64,000 nt of DNA, from NCBI GenBank assembly GCA_041689935.1, contig JBDNFI010000087.1:112963-176962 (forward strand). Direction: 5' to 3'. The notes under the pieces were generated by a model. It was not told the origin of the DNA, made no database searches, and was given only the letters and a program-made list of their open reading frames with translations. The stretch is from CAXBDP01 sp041689935 (GTDB lineage Bacteria > Bacteroidota > Bacteroidia > Cytophagales > Cyclobacteriaceae). Below, piece by piece: positions 17,372 to 26,599 of the stretch. How positions within the stretch are numbered: the stretch's first letter is position 1; every line of letters begins with the position of its first letter. The position numbers and the translations under genes are program-made.

Positions 17372-17822
17372 TCTTGGATTTATTCTTCTTGGCTTCATAC
17401 TAACTTCTTGCGACGCTGGGCCTGCAAGTAAAAGTGAAGCTTACCAAACCCTTGATAATAATTCGAAAATCAAGTTCAACCAATATATGCTTGAAGGGAA
17501 AAACTTATATACAATAAATTGCACCAATTGCCATCAACAGGATGGCTCAGGACTGGGGAAACTCATTCCTCCATTAGCATCAGCTGACTATTTAAAAAAC
17601 AACCTAGCCGCCTCAGTTTATGGGATCAAATATGGTATGGAAGGGGAGATTATTGTCAATGGTATTTCCTACAACCAGCCAATGCCTGCTAACCCGAATC
17701 TCAAAAATCTGGACCTAGCCCAAATAATGACCTATATTGGCAACTCGTGGGGGAATGAAATGGGACTAATTGAAACTGAGCAAATAGTAAAAATGCTGGA
17801 AAATTCCGAAAGTCAACGTTAG
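17355..17822 (+). CDS. c-type cytochrome lipoprotein
   Basis: Monohaem cytochrome c of 155 residues: lipobox ILTSC (Cys19), haem-binding CTNCH at residues 56-60 and probable axial Met110 in NQPMPANP. GLGKLIPPLASADYL is typical of class I cytochromes c. It probably shuttles electrons in the periplasm, possibly with the oxidase matured by the overlapping SCO protein. Its stop codon overlaps the stop of the convergent aminotransferase gene. Confidence 0.93.
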   Translation: MKLPFSLGFILLGFILTSCDAGPASKSEAYQTLDNNSKIKFNQYMLEGKNLYTINCTNCHQQDGSGLGKLIPPLASADYLKNNLAASVYGIKYGMEGEIIVNGISYNQPMPANPNLKNLDLAQIMTYIGNSWGNEMGLIETEQIVKMLENSESQR

Positions 17823-18970
17823 ACTGCCTTTCTGCTGTAATTCTTTTCTGCGAAAATTTTCACCCAGTCGATCACTCTATTCAGATCTTCCAAACTCAAA
17901 TTGCTCCCAGAGGGTAAACAGAGTCCTTTTAAAAATAACTTATCAGAAATTCCATTTCCGTAGAATGTACAATCTTCGAAAATTGGCTGTAAATGCATTG
18001 GCTTCCAAAGTGGGCGACTTTCAATTTCATCATTCGCCAACAGGGTTCTCAATTCTTCGATAGAGTTTCTCCCAAAGTCTCCATCAATGGTAATGCACGT
18101 GAGCCAGCGATTAGAAAATCCACCTTTTGGCTCATCCACAAATTGGATTTCAGGAAATTCAGCAAGGTTTTCTCTGTAGTAATTATAATTCGCCCTTCTT
18201 TGCTGCACTCTTTCATTGAGTACTTTCATTTGGCCTCTGCCAATTCCTGCACAGATATTACTCATTCGGTAATTATACCCAATTTCTGAGTGCTGATAAA
18301 AAGGTTTGTCATCTCTTGCTTGGGTAGCAAGATATTTTGCCCTTTCTACGTACTTTAAGTTGTTGGACACTAATACTCCTCCGCCAGAAGTAGTAATTAT
18401 TTTATTGCCATTGAAGGAATAAATACCAATATCTCCAAAAGTACCTAGGTGCTTTCCATTATATGTGGAACCTAAAGCCTCTGCCGCATCTTCAATTACT
18501 GCTATATCATACTTTGCGGCAATGGTCATCAGTTCATCCATTTTGGCAGGAACGCCATACGAGTGGACTAATACAATTGCTTTTGGTTTATTCCCTTTTG
18601 CAATTCGGTCAATGATCGCTTCTTCTAATAACTCTGGACACATATTCCATGTGTCACTTTCGCTGTCAATAAATACAGGCTTTGCGCCAAGGTATGCTAT
18701 TGGGTTGGCAGAAGCTACAAAAGTGAATGATGAGCACAACACTTCATCGCCTTTGGCTACTCCGAGAATGATTAAGGCTAAGTGAATAGCAGCCGTCCCT
18801 GATGAAAGTGCAACAGCAGCTTTACTATTCGTATATTTAGATATGGATTTTTCAAAAAAATCGATGTTCTCACCCATTGGAGACACCCAATTAGTTAAGA
18901 AAGCTTCCTCAACAAACTTCTGTTCGTCTTTGCCTATATGCGGCGAAGAAAGGTAAATCCGCTCTTTCAT
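17819..18970 (-). CDS. DegT/DnrJ/EryC1 (PglE-like) sugar aminotransferase
   Basis: PLP-dependent nucleotide-sugar aminotransferase of 383 residues. The N-terminus IYLSSPHIGKDEQKFVEEAF resembles PglE/LegC-type enzymes that aminate UDP-4-keto-6-deoxy-GlcNAc. Catalytic Lys190 lies in YSFNGNKIITTSGGG; the SSGTAAIHLAL loop and VIEDAAEALGS are also typical. It is the last gene of a run of four overlapping genes (glycosyltransferase, sugar transferase, acetyltransferase, aminotransferase) that mirrors the Pgl bacillosamine pathway. The 4,6-dehydratase (PglF) is not in the window. Confidence 0.93.
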   Translation of the reverse strand: MKERIYLSSPHIGKDEQKFVEEAFLTNWVSPMGENIDFFEKSISKYTNSKAAVALSSGTAAIHLALIILGVAKGDEVLCSSFTFVASANPIAYLGAKPVFIDSESDTWNMCPELLEEAIIDRIAKGNKPKAIVLVHSYGVPAKMDELMTIAAKYDIAVIEDAAEALGSTYNGKHLGTFGDIGIYSFNGNKIITTSGGGVLVSNNLKYVERAKYLATQARDDKPFYQHSEIGYNYRMSNICAGIGRGQMKVLNERVQQRRANYNYYRENLAEFPEIQFVDEPKGGFSNRWLTCITIDGDFGRNSIEELRTLLANDEIESRPLWKPMHLQPIFEDCTFYGNGISDKLFLKGLCLPSGSNLSLEDLNRVIDWVKIFAEKNYSRKAV

Positions 18971-19581
18971 TTTATAAATTTTAAAATTTTCCCGGGGTTA
19001 CCAACTACAACTGAAAAATCAGGCACGTCATCAATGATCACTGCACCTGCCCCAATGGTAACCCATTTTCCTATGTTTACGTTCGGAATCACTACTGAAC
19101 CTGCTCCAATCATGGTTCCTTCTCCGACATTTACGTTACCACATAACGTTGCTCCGGGCGAAATATGTACAAAATCTCCCAAAAAACAATCGTGGTCAAC
19201 CGATGCAGCAGTGTTAATGATCACATGCTTGCCTAACCTCACGTCTACTTGCACGCAAGCAGCTTGCAGAATAACCGTGCCTTCATTTATCATTGTACAC
19301 GTCGAAACTTTAGCACTTTTATCAACCCAACGACCAAAAGAATGTGACACTTTAAGAGCAACTGACTTTCGATGGCTATTATGACCGACCGCAATAATGA
19401 TTTCTTGATCGCAAAATAATTCAGGATTGTAATACCCCAAAAATGGTATTCCAAAAAATCCTTCATTATTCAAGTCATCATCCATAAGTCCACTAATTTC
19501 GCATCCTCCAGCCAAAATACTATCAGCAATTACCTTTGAATGCCCACTTGCTCCAAATAAAATGAATTTATCCATTTCCAT
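18967..19581 (-). CDS. PglD/NeuD-type nucleotide-sugar acetyltransferase
   Basis: Left-handed beta-helix acetyltransferase of 204 residues. The N-terminal Rossmann-like part has FGASGHSKVIAD, which binds the nucleotide sugar. The C-terminal hexapeptide repeats include the SVDHDCFLGDFVHISPGA segment, where His130 is the likely base. It probably N-acetylates the amino sugar made by the neighbouring aminotransferase. The start may be Met3 (19575); either choice overlaps the sugar transferase gene (8-14 nt). It overlaps the aminotransferase by 4 nt. Confidence 0.9.
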   Translation of the reverse strand: MEMDKFILFGASGHSKVIADSILAGGCEISGLMDDDLNNEGFFGIPFLGYYNPELFCDQEIIIAVGHNSHRKSVALKVSHSFGRWVDKSAKVSTCTMINEGTVILQAACVQVDVRLGKHVIINTAASVDHDCFLGDFVHISPGATLCGNVNVGEGTMIGAGSVVIPNVNIGKWVTIGAGAVIIDDVPDFSVVVGNPGKILKFIK

Positions 19582-20188
19582 TAAATTTTATTGCAGTTGC
19601 ATGTCCATCGGCATTGATTCCCTTTTGTTCGAACACTCTTTTAATCGTCTTAAAAATAATCTTAATATCTAAAAATAAACTACAATTATCAACGTACCAA
19701 ATATCATAGGCAAATTTCTGATCCCATTTTAAAGTATTTCTACCATTTATTTGCGCCCATCCCGTGATTCCAGGCTTCACTTCATGTCTTCTAATTTGAA
19801 ACTCACTGTATCTAGTCAAATATTCAACCAATAACGGGCGAGGTCCTACTAAGGACATTTTACCCGACAATACATTAACGAGCTGTGGTAATTCATCCAA
19901 AGAAGTCTTTCGAATAAAACGACCAATTTTAGTAAGTCTCTCCGCATCTGGCAGTAACTCTCCATTTCTATCCTTTTGATCAGACATGGTTTTGAACTTA
20001 ATCACTGTAAATATTTTACCGTTTAAGCCTGGCCTTTCTTGTTGAAAAAATACCTTACCGCTTCGTGAAAAAAATAAACCACTCACTAAAAACAGGATAA
20101 TAGGTGAAAGGACAATCAAAACCAGCATAGAAACAATAATATCGAAAAGTCTTTTAAAAAAATGATATGTGCGATTGCGATTTTTCAT
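19568..20188 (-). CDS. PglC-type initiating sugar (phosphoglycosyl) transferase
   Basis: Monotopic phosphoglycosyl transferase of 206 residues that moves a sugar phosphate from a UDP-sugar to undecaprenyl phosphate. A single N-terminal hydrophobic segment (residues 13-35) is followed by FKTMSDQKDRNG, the RKTSLDELPQLVNVLSGKMS region with the catalytic Asp-Glu dyad, and LVGPRPLL. Size and architecture match the short PglC group rather than long WbaP-like enzymes. It is embedded between glycosyltransferase and acetyltransferase genes with overlapping ends. Confidence 0.93.
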   Translation of the reverse strand: MKNRNRTYHFFKRLFDIIVSMLVLIVLSPIILFLVSGLFFSRSGKVFFQQERPGLNGKIFTVIKFKTMSDQKDRNGELLPDAERLTKIGRFIRKTSLDELPQLVNVLSGKMSLVGPRPLLVEYLTRYSEFQIRRHEVKPGITGWAQINGRNTLKWDQKFAYDIWYVDNCSLFLDIKIIFKTIKRVFEQKGINADGHATAIKFNGNG

Positions 20189-21348
20189 TTAGCCGCCTTT
20201 TGACTGCAAAATTGCTTATATTCATCTATTAAGCAATCCCAAACCACCTTTTGCTCATATTTTCTTAAGATCATCGCCCTTGCTTGGGAGGCCATCTGCG
20301 CTCTCAATTCTGTTTGCTCCAACAACTTTATCATTGCTTCTTGGAGCCTTTCTGTAGATTTTGGAGGAATTATTAATCCATTCAATCCATCTTCTATAAT
20401 TTCGTTGCAACCATTGATGTCCGTAACAATGCTAGGGAGATGGAAACATCCGGCTTGCAATACTACATTTGGGAAACCCTCCCTGTAAGTTGGTAACACA
20501 AAGATATTACTCAAATGAAGATATGGCCGGATGTCTTTTTTGAACCCTGTCTGGATTATACGGGTATTCCTCTTTAGCATCATAAGGCTTTCATCACTGA
20601 TCGGATCCAAATCCTCCTCCATCGACCCCACTAAGATGAGGCGTGAAGTTGGATATTTTCTGGAAAGTGAATCAAATGCTTTTATCAATTCGTTTATTCC
20701 TTTGTCTGCTACTAATCTTCCTACAAAAAGAAATATAATTTCACCTTCCTTCACTTTAAGCAAGTTCTTTAGTGAGTGTCCTTCTTTTTCTATTTCATCA
20801 TTTACTTTGAAAAATTGTGTGTTTATTCCATTACTAGATCCATTGGCTAGGACTTCTACTTTCGTTGGCTCGGCCATTTTCTTTTGAAGAATGAAGTTTT
20901 TGAGTCCTTGAGAGTTTGGGTAAACTTTGTGAGCCAATGAATAAGTAAATTTCTCGATGCCTTCGAGCATGGAGCGTTCAACTCCCTTTCGCTCCATCAG
21001 TGGAAGTCCAGCAACGGTATGAAGGCGAATAGGCACTCTGGCCATCCAAGCAGCGAGCATTCCCAACAAGCCCGCTTTCGGTGTGTGTGTATGCACGATA
21101 TCTGGCTTTATCGCCTTGAAAATTCGATACAATTCCATTAAAGCCTTCACGTCTTGCAAAGGCGTAATTTTACGAGTCATATTTACACGCCGGATACTAA
21201 CTCCTTCACTTGAGAGTTCATCTAATTCTATTCCAGGACTTGAGATGGCGGTTACTTCAAAATACTGATTCATATAGCCCAACTGACCTCCCAGCAAATA
21301 CTTGAGGGATAATGGAATGGTGGTAATGCGAACCAGTTTTTTCTTCAA
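20185..21348 (-). CDS. Glycosyltransferase family 4 (PglA-like)
   Basis: GT-B fold glycosyltransferase of 387 residues. The N-terminal acceptor domain has PDIVHTHTPKAGLLGMLAAW, and the C-terminal nucleotide-sugar domain has FLFVGRLVADKGINELIKAF and the E-x7-E type motif YREGFPNVVLQAG. This pattern is seen in PglA-like and capsule enzymes that add the second sugar to an undecaprenyl-linked precursor. It overlaps the PglC-like gene by 4 nt. Confidence 0.9.
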   Translation of the reverse strand: MKKKLVRITTIPLSLKYLLGGQLGYMNQYFEVTAISSPGIELDELSSEGVSIRRVNMTRKITPLQDVKALMELYRIFKAIKPDIVHTHTPKAGLLGMLAAWMARVPIRLHTVAGLPLMERKGVERSMLEGIEKFTYSLAHKVYPNSQGLKNFILQKKMAEPTKVEVLANGSSNGINTQFFKVNDEIEKEGHSLKNLLKVKEGEIIFLFVGRLVADKGINELIKAFDSLSRKYPTSRLILVGSMEEDLDPISDESLMMLKRNTRIIQTGFKKDIRPYLHLSNIFVLPTYREGFPNVVLQAGCFHLPSIVTDINGCNEIIEDGLNGLIIPPKSTERLQEAMIKLLEQTELRAQMASQARAMILRKYEQKVVWDCLIDEYKQFCSQKAAK

Positions 21349-21424
21349 GAAGCTAATAATTTAGCCAAAAATACGATAATTAAAGTAAAGCAAGAAAACG
21401 GGATTAGTGGACATGAGCTTTAGC

Positions 21425-22546
21425 CTAGTTCGAAAGTGCGAGTGAACGATAAATATCTTCCAGCTCTGTTACCATCCGTTGAATACTGAAGGCATTTTCT
21501 ACTCTTATCCTTGCGGCGACTCCATGGGTTTTTATCTCATCCCTATTTTTAAGATAAAAACTCAATGCATCGAACATTTCTTGCTGACTTTGGTCAGAAA
21601 CTAACAATCCAGAAATGCCCTGCTGAATCACCTCAGGTACTCCACCTACTTTGGTGGCAACAATCGCACACTCACAAGCCATTGCTTCCAAAAGTGCCAA
21701 TGGCAAGCCTTCAAATTTGGAAGACATAAAAAACACGTCCATCGCCGAAAGGTATTGCCGTACGTTCTTTTGCAAGCCAGGCAATATCAATCGATCGGAC
21801 AAGCCTAAACTTTGACGCAAGATGTCAATCTCATCCGAAAGTGGCCCTGAGCCGACCAAGAGGAAATAGGTATCCGGATGATATTTCACTATTTCTGCAG
21901 CCACTTTAAGCCAAGTGGGTAATTGCTTTTGCTCCCTAAATACAGCAACAAAACCTATAACTATTGCCGTATCTGGTATATTATACTGCATCCTAATTTC
22001 CTGTCCTCCAGCAATATCCCTTTTAAATTCCCTCGTATCTATTCCATTCAAAACTGTGGAAACAGGAATTTTTGTCTTCGTATGCTTGCGGATGGATTGC
22101 TCCACATCGCGCGAAACAGATACCACATGAGCTTGCATAGAGAAAGTAGATTTATTCAGAAAGCGAGTAACTGGATGATAGCGCTCCATTAGGTTGTGCT
22201 CCGTGTAGACTACAGGAATTTTGGCTAATCGGCCAGCGATCCGTGCCACTACACCTGCAATGGGTAGATGAACGTGAATAATATCAATTTTATTGGCCTT
22301 GCAATAACTGGCTAGGGCATTGACTGAAAATAAAATCTCCTTATTTCCTGCTGCCTCAAAAGAATGAACCTTCGCCCCATTTTCCCTTAGCAGATACTCC
22401 AAGTCATTCTTGCCTTTTAGAAAATAGGCATAGCTATAGTCAAACTGATGGTGCGAGGCATATTTGTAACTAATAGGCAATAGCATCTCCGCACCTCCTC
22501 TACCCAGAGATTTTATTAGATGAAGAATTTTAATTTTTCTATCCAA
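21425..22546 (-). CDS. Glycosyltransferase family 4
   Basis: Second GT4 enzyme of the locus, 373 residues. LIKSLGRGGAEMLL near the N-terminus is the classic glycine-rich acceptor-side motif. DIIHVHLPIAGVVARIA, VVYTEHNL, IGFVAVFREQKQLPTWLKVA and MSSKFEGLPLALLEAMAC (with the E-x7-E glutamates) follow in order. It lies 76 nt upstream of the PglA-like gene on the same strand and is the first gene of the apparent operon. Sugar and linkage are unknown. Confidence 0.92.
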   Translation of the reverse strand: MDRKIKILHLIKSLGRGGAEMLLPISYKYASHHQFDYSYAYFLKGKNDLEYLLRENGAKVHSFEAAGNKEILFSVNALASYCKANKIDIIHVHLPIAGVVARIAGRLAKIPVVYTEHNLMERYHPVTRFLNKSTFSMQAHVVSVSRDVEQSIRKHTKTKIPVSTVLNGIDTREFKRDIAGGQEIRMQYNIPDTAIVIGFVAVFREQKQLPTWLKVAAEIVKYHPDTYFLLVGSGPLSDEIDILRQSLGLSDRLILPGLQKNVRQYLSAMDVFFMSSKFEGLPLALLEAMACECAIVATKVGGVPEVIQQGISGLLVSDQSQQEMFDALSFYLKNRDEIKTHGVAARIRVENAFSIQRMVTELEDIYRSLALSN

Positions 22547-22661
22547 AAGCTCAAATTGATTGTCTAATTATTGAAAAGGTACGTCATTTATTAAAAACAA
22601 AAAGATAAATTCGCATTAAGCAATATCTTCTTAGCTTCAATAAAGATAAATCAAAGATAAA

Positions 22662-24281
22662 TTGGTCAAACTAAAAGTCGGGTTATTACTGAATGAAGAA
22701 AAAATTCCTGCTTGGAGCTGGGAAATGATACGGCAAATTCAAGAAAGTGCTTATGCAGAAATTACTCTTTTAATTTTGCGGGAGGGTGATCGTAGCAATA
22801 GCAATGACTTGAATAATTTTCTTTACAGAGCTTATCGAAAACTAGATCGAAAGGTATTCCCAACTCATCCCGATGCGTTCGCACGAAAAGAAGTTGCTCC
22901 ACTGCTAGCAACAGGTATTTCCAAAATTTATGTGACACCCCGCGCCAGTAAATTTTCAGATTATTTTCCTGAGGATGCTCTTAAGGAAATCAAAGCCCAT
23001 CAGCCAGATGTATTGCTCAGATTGGGTTTTAGAATATTGAGAGGAGAGATTTTGAACAGTGCAAAATACGGCATTTGGTCTTTTCATCATGGCGACAATT
23101 TGGTGAATAAAGGTGGCCCTCCTGCGTTTTGGGAAGTAATGTTGGGCTGGCATTCTACAGGATCGGTGCTGCAAATCCTTACAGAAAAGTTAGATGATGG
23201 AAAAGTACTATATAGGTCTTGGAGCCAAACAGACCCACTTTCTGTAAACCGAAACGCCCAAAAGGTATATTGGAAAAGCCTTTCCTTTGTGCCAAGGCTT
23301 TTAGAGCAAGTATCCACACATGGAGCAGACGCTATCGAGAGGGCTTTGATTGTACAGCAAGGTCAGCATCCTCCTGCCAAAGGTCTATTCAAACCTCCGC
23401 ACAATTGGCAAATGTTTGAATTGCTTATGCAGCTCGTTTCAAAATCAATTATCCGCAAATTCAAAGAGGCATCTACAAAAAAACAGTGGTTTCTTCTCGT
23501 AAAAAATGATGGGAACGAACAATCACCTCCCGCTTCTTTCCTTCGTGTTATTCCTCCAAAAGACCGGATTTATGCCGATCCCTTTCCCGCTCTTGAGCAT
23601 GGCAAAACCTACATATTTTTTGAGGAGTTAACGTTTGCAACGAAAAAAGGACATATTTCAGTAGGCGAATGGGAACATGATAAATTAGTAAATATTCGAA
23701 CTGTTTTGAGCGAAAAATACCATCTCTCCTATCCATTTGTATTCAAAGAGAACCACGAATGGTATATGGTTCCAGAGTCTAGGGCGAATCAATCTATCGA
23801 CTTATATAGGGCTGTGGATTTTCCGGAAAAATGGGAAAAACAAAATGTATTGATGGAAGGAATTTCAGCAGTTGATGCGACTTTGGTGCAAAAGGATGGC
23901 CGCTGGTGGATGTTCGTCAATATTGCGGAGAATAAGGGCAGTTCGGCTTTTGATGAATTATTCCTATATTCCTCTCCATCGTTGGCAAATCCGAAATGGG
24001 TATCACACCCTTGCAATCCAATAGTTTCAGATGTAAAAAATGCTCGAATGGCGGGTAAATTATTTTTAAAAAATGGTGAATGGATAAGGCCTGCCCAGGA
24101 TTGCTCTGTACGATATGGCTATGCGATCCATTTCAATAAGATCACCAAATGGACTTGCCAAGAATACGAAGAAGAGATGGTTGGTGAAATATTGCCGGAT
24201 TGGGACGCCCATCTACTAGGCACGCATACATTCAATAAAAATGAAAAAATAGCTGTGATGGATGCTTACCAAAGCATTTGA
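22662..24281 (+). CDS. Formyltransferase-like / GINT1-like glycan enzyme (two domains)
   Basis: Two-domain protein of 539 residues. The N-terminal ~240 residues resemble formyltransferases: LLRLGFRILRGEILN followed by YGIWSFHHGDN and later TEKLDDGKVLYRSW. The C-terminal part has IYADPFPALEHGKTYIFFEE and repeated beta-segments typical of the domain first named in glucosamine inositolphosphorylceramide transferase (GINT1), probably a beta-propeller that binds or transfers sugar. The start is TTG at 22662, because an in-frame stop precedes it by 12 nt and no ATG fits. It is divergent from the glycosyltransferases. N-formylation of an amino sugar would fit the PglC/D/E-like neighbours but is inference. 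Confidence 0.8.
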   Translation: MVKLKVGLLLNEEKIPAWSWEMIRQIQESAYAEITLLILREGDRSNSNDLNNFLYRAYRKLDRKVFPTHPDAFARKEVAPLLATGISKIYVTPRASKFSDYFPEDALKEIKAHQPDVLLRLGFRILRGEILNSAKYGIWSFHHGDNLVNKGGPPAFWEVMLGWHSTGSVLQILTEKLDDGKVLYRSWSQTDPLSVNRNAQKVYWKSLSFVPRLLEQVSTHGADAIERALIVQQGQHPPAKGLFKPPHNWQMFELLMQLVSKSIIRKFKEASTKKQWFLLVKNDGNEQSPPASFLRVIPPKDRIYADPFPALEHGKTYIFFEELTFATKKGHISVGEWEHDKLVNIRTVLSEKYHLSYPFVFKENHEWYMVPESRANQSIDLYRAVDFPEKWEKQNVLMEGISAVDATLVQKDGRWWMFVNIAENKGSSAFDELFLYSSPSLANPKWVSHPCNPIVSDVKNARMAGKLFLKNGEWIRPAQDCSVRYGYAIHFNKITKWTCQEYEEEMVGEILPDWDAHLLGTHTFNKNEKIAVMDAYQSI

Positions 24282-24301
24282 TGATCAACCCTAGAATAGA
24301 A

Positions 24302-24345
24302 AAGAGTCGATACCAAAGGCATCGACTCTTCAAAAATCGTTTTTC
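24302..24345. terminator. Hairpin between convergent genes
   Basis: Inverted repeat AAGAGTCGAT (24302-24311) with ATCGACTCTT (24321-24330), loop of nine bases. It lies 21 nt after the GINT1-like gene and before the end of the convergent M1 peptidase gene. A CTTTTC upstream and a GTTTTTC downstream allow use on both strands. Confidence 0.75.
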
Positions 24346-24361
24346 TTTCAGTCGGATTACA

Positions 24362-26587
24362 TCAATCCTTGTCGAATTTGTCGAACCTGCTGGAAGAAGC
24401 TTGCTTTGGAAATACATTATTTGAATCGTCCGTATCGGCCAATTTACCATTAGGGTCAAAACTTACTTTTACCACCTGTTTATCGGTAATAAATACTTTC
24501 TTTACTTCCCTTTCATTTCTCCTCCAGATTTCTGCTGGGATATACTCCTCTTGCACTGTGCCATCCGCAAATGTCAAATGAACAATTAAAGGCATCACCA
24601 ATCCACCTTGGTTTGAAAACGAAACTTCATAGAAATTCTTGCCTGCATACGTTTGTCGAATCTCCTCATCATTCACGGTTGCTCTAAACTCCCCATAGCT
24701 CATCGGATTGGTATCCAGGAGCTCCAAAGTGAACGGACCCTCAATCCCCTTTTCGGCATTGTCTTCTCCTCCTGTAGCCAATTGCCCTTGGGCTTGCACT
24801 TGACCTTCAAAGCTTTTCTCTTCACCTTTTAGGCGGAACCATCTCACATTATCTACTGAAATATTTACGTTCTCAACAGAATAAAACCAACCTTTCCAAA
24901 ACCAATCTAAATCTACCGCTGATGCATCTTCCATCGTGCGGAAAAAATCGGCAGGTTGAGGGTGCTTAAACATCCATCGTTGAGAATATTCCTTGAAAGC
25001 CATATCGAATAGCTCCTCACCCATCACGGTTTCTCTCAGTATATTCAAAGCAGCCGCAGGCTTGGTATATGCTTCCGGACCTAATTGTAGCGATTGCTCT
25101 GGATTGGTCATGATTGGCCTTTGGAAGAGTTGGTTGCCTTTCATGTAAGGAACAATGCTCGCGGGAGTATTGCTGAAATAAGGCAAATCAGTATACCATT
25201 CAGCCATAGTTTGTTGCTCAAGAAAAGAATTCAGGCCTTCATCCATCCATGCCCATTGTCTCTCATCACTATTTACAATCATTGGGAAATAGTTATGACC
25301 TATCTCATGGACAATCACACTAACCATCCTTGTTTTTATTCTATCGTCGTAGCTGCCATCTGGGCGGGGCCGACCAAAGTTGAAACAAATCATCGGATAC
25401 TCCATACCTATAGATGCCGCATGCACAGAAATAGCAACCGGATAAGGATAGTCAAAAGTCCTTTCTGAATAGGTAAGAAGGGTATTCTTTACGGCAATAG
25501 TCGATTCTTTTTCCCAAAGTGGATTTCCTTCTTTTGGATAATAACTCATAGCCAATGGCGCTGAATTATCGAGCTGAACAGCCATGGCATCCCATATAAA
25601 TTTGCGGGAGGTAGCAAATGCAAAATCTCTCACGTTATCAGCTTCAAACACCCACGTCTTGGAAGCTGTACTTTTAGATTTCTCATATTGAATCGCTTCT
25701 TCTTGGCTGCGAATAATTACCGGCTTATCAAATGTCTTTTTGGCTAATGCAAATTTCTCCCTTTCTGAGGCAGTTAACACATCATTTGGGTTTTGCAATT
25801 CACCTGTTGAAGCCAACATGTGATCTGCGGGTACAGTAATACTCACCTTATAATCACCAAATGGAAGTGCAAATTCTCCGCTTCCAAGAAATTGCTTGTG
25901 CTGCCAGCCATTTACGTCATCATATACAGCCATACGTGGGAAAAACTGCGCTATAGTATAGACATAATTTCCATCTTCCGGAAAATATTCATAGCCCGAC
26001 CTCCCGCCTTGCTTCATTCTATCATTGATATTATAACTCCATTCTATTTGGAAACTGAATTGATCACCCGTTTTCATTGCCTGAGGCAAATCCACACGCA
26101 TCATCGTTTTATTGATGGTGTACTTCAAATCATTTCCTTGCATATCCTTGATAGAGGCAATTTTATAACCACCATCAAAACTCGGGGATCCACCAAATAC
26201 TTGATCAAAACTTTTGGCGGGTAATGCACCACCTAAGCCAGCTGAAGTTGCACTTTTGGAGTCCGAGTCTGAAGCTCTCATATTCTGATCAAGTTGAAGC
26301 CACAAATAGGTAAGTGTTTGCGGCGCATTATTATGATAGGTAACTTTCTCCCAACCTGTAAGTGACTGATTATTGTCATCAAGGGTAACCCTTATTTCAT
26401 AATCGGACTGTTGCTGCCAGTACTTACTGCCGGGAGCTCCTGATGCGTCCCGATATTCATTTGGTGTAGGCAGGGTCGTTCCTAATTGCTCAAATTTTGC
26501 TTGCCAGCCAGTATCTTGAGACATAGATAAAAAAAATGACCCCACTAATAATAGAGTCACCAAACATACTTTTTTAAGCATAATCAA
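24362..26587 (-). CDS. M1 family zinc metallopeptidase, secreted
   Basis: Aminopeptidase-N-type peptidase of 741 residues with a signal peptide (cleavage near LSMSQ). The zinc site is HEIGHNYFPMIVNSDERQWA continuing to MDEG: HExxH plus a Glu 18 residues on. The exopeptidase loop is GMEYP rather than the canonical GAMEN, common in Bacteroidota members. The C-terminal ~200 residues are beta-rich, with no recognisable type IX sorting signal. The start may be the Met two codons downstream (26581). It may be cotranscribed with the MerC gene only by reading through the 12-nt gap. Confidence 0.93.
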   Translation of the reverse strand: MIMLKKVCLVTLLLVGSFFLSMSQDTGWQAKFEQLGTTLPTPNEYRDASGAPGSKYWQQQSDYEIRVTLDDNNQSLTGWEKVTYHNNAPQTLTYLWLQLDQNMRASDSDSKSATSAGLGGALPAKSFDQVFGGSPSFDGGYKIASIKDMQGNDLKYTINKTMMRVDLPQAMKTGDQFSFQIEWSYNINDRMKQGGRSGYEYFPEDGNYVYTIAQFFPRMAVYDDVNGWQHKQFLGSGEFALPFGDYKVSITVPADHMLASTGELQNPNDVLTASEREKFALAKKTFDKPVIIRSQEEAIQYEKSKSTASKTWVFEADNVRDFAFATSRKFIWDAMAVQLDNSAPLAMSYYPKEGNPLWEKESTIAVKNTLLTYSERTFDYPYPVAISVHAASIGMEYPMICFNFGRPRPDGSYDDRIKTRMVSVIVHEIGHNYFPMIVNSDERQWAWMDEGLNSFLEQQTMAEWYTDLPYFSNTPASIVPYMKGNQLFQRPIMTNPEQSLQLGPEAYTKPAAALNILRETVMGEELFDMAFKEYSQRWMFKHPQPADFFRTMEDASAVDLDWFWKGWFYSVENVNISVDNVRWFRLKGEEKSFEGQVQAQGQLATGGEDNAEKGIEGPFTLELLDTNPMSYGEFRATVNDEEIRQTYAGKNFYEVSFSNQGGLVMPLIVHLTFADGTVQEEYIPAEIWRRNEREVKKVFITDKQVVKVSFDPNGKLADTDDSNNVFPKQASSSRFDKFDKD

Positions 26588-26599
26588 CGCTTTTTAAAA

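Noticed and set aside
18938..19384. 148-codon plus-strand frame over the acetyltransferase gene
   Set aside because: It is antisense to the PglD-like gene, Thr/Pro-rich and without start context.
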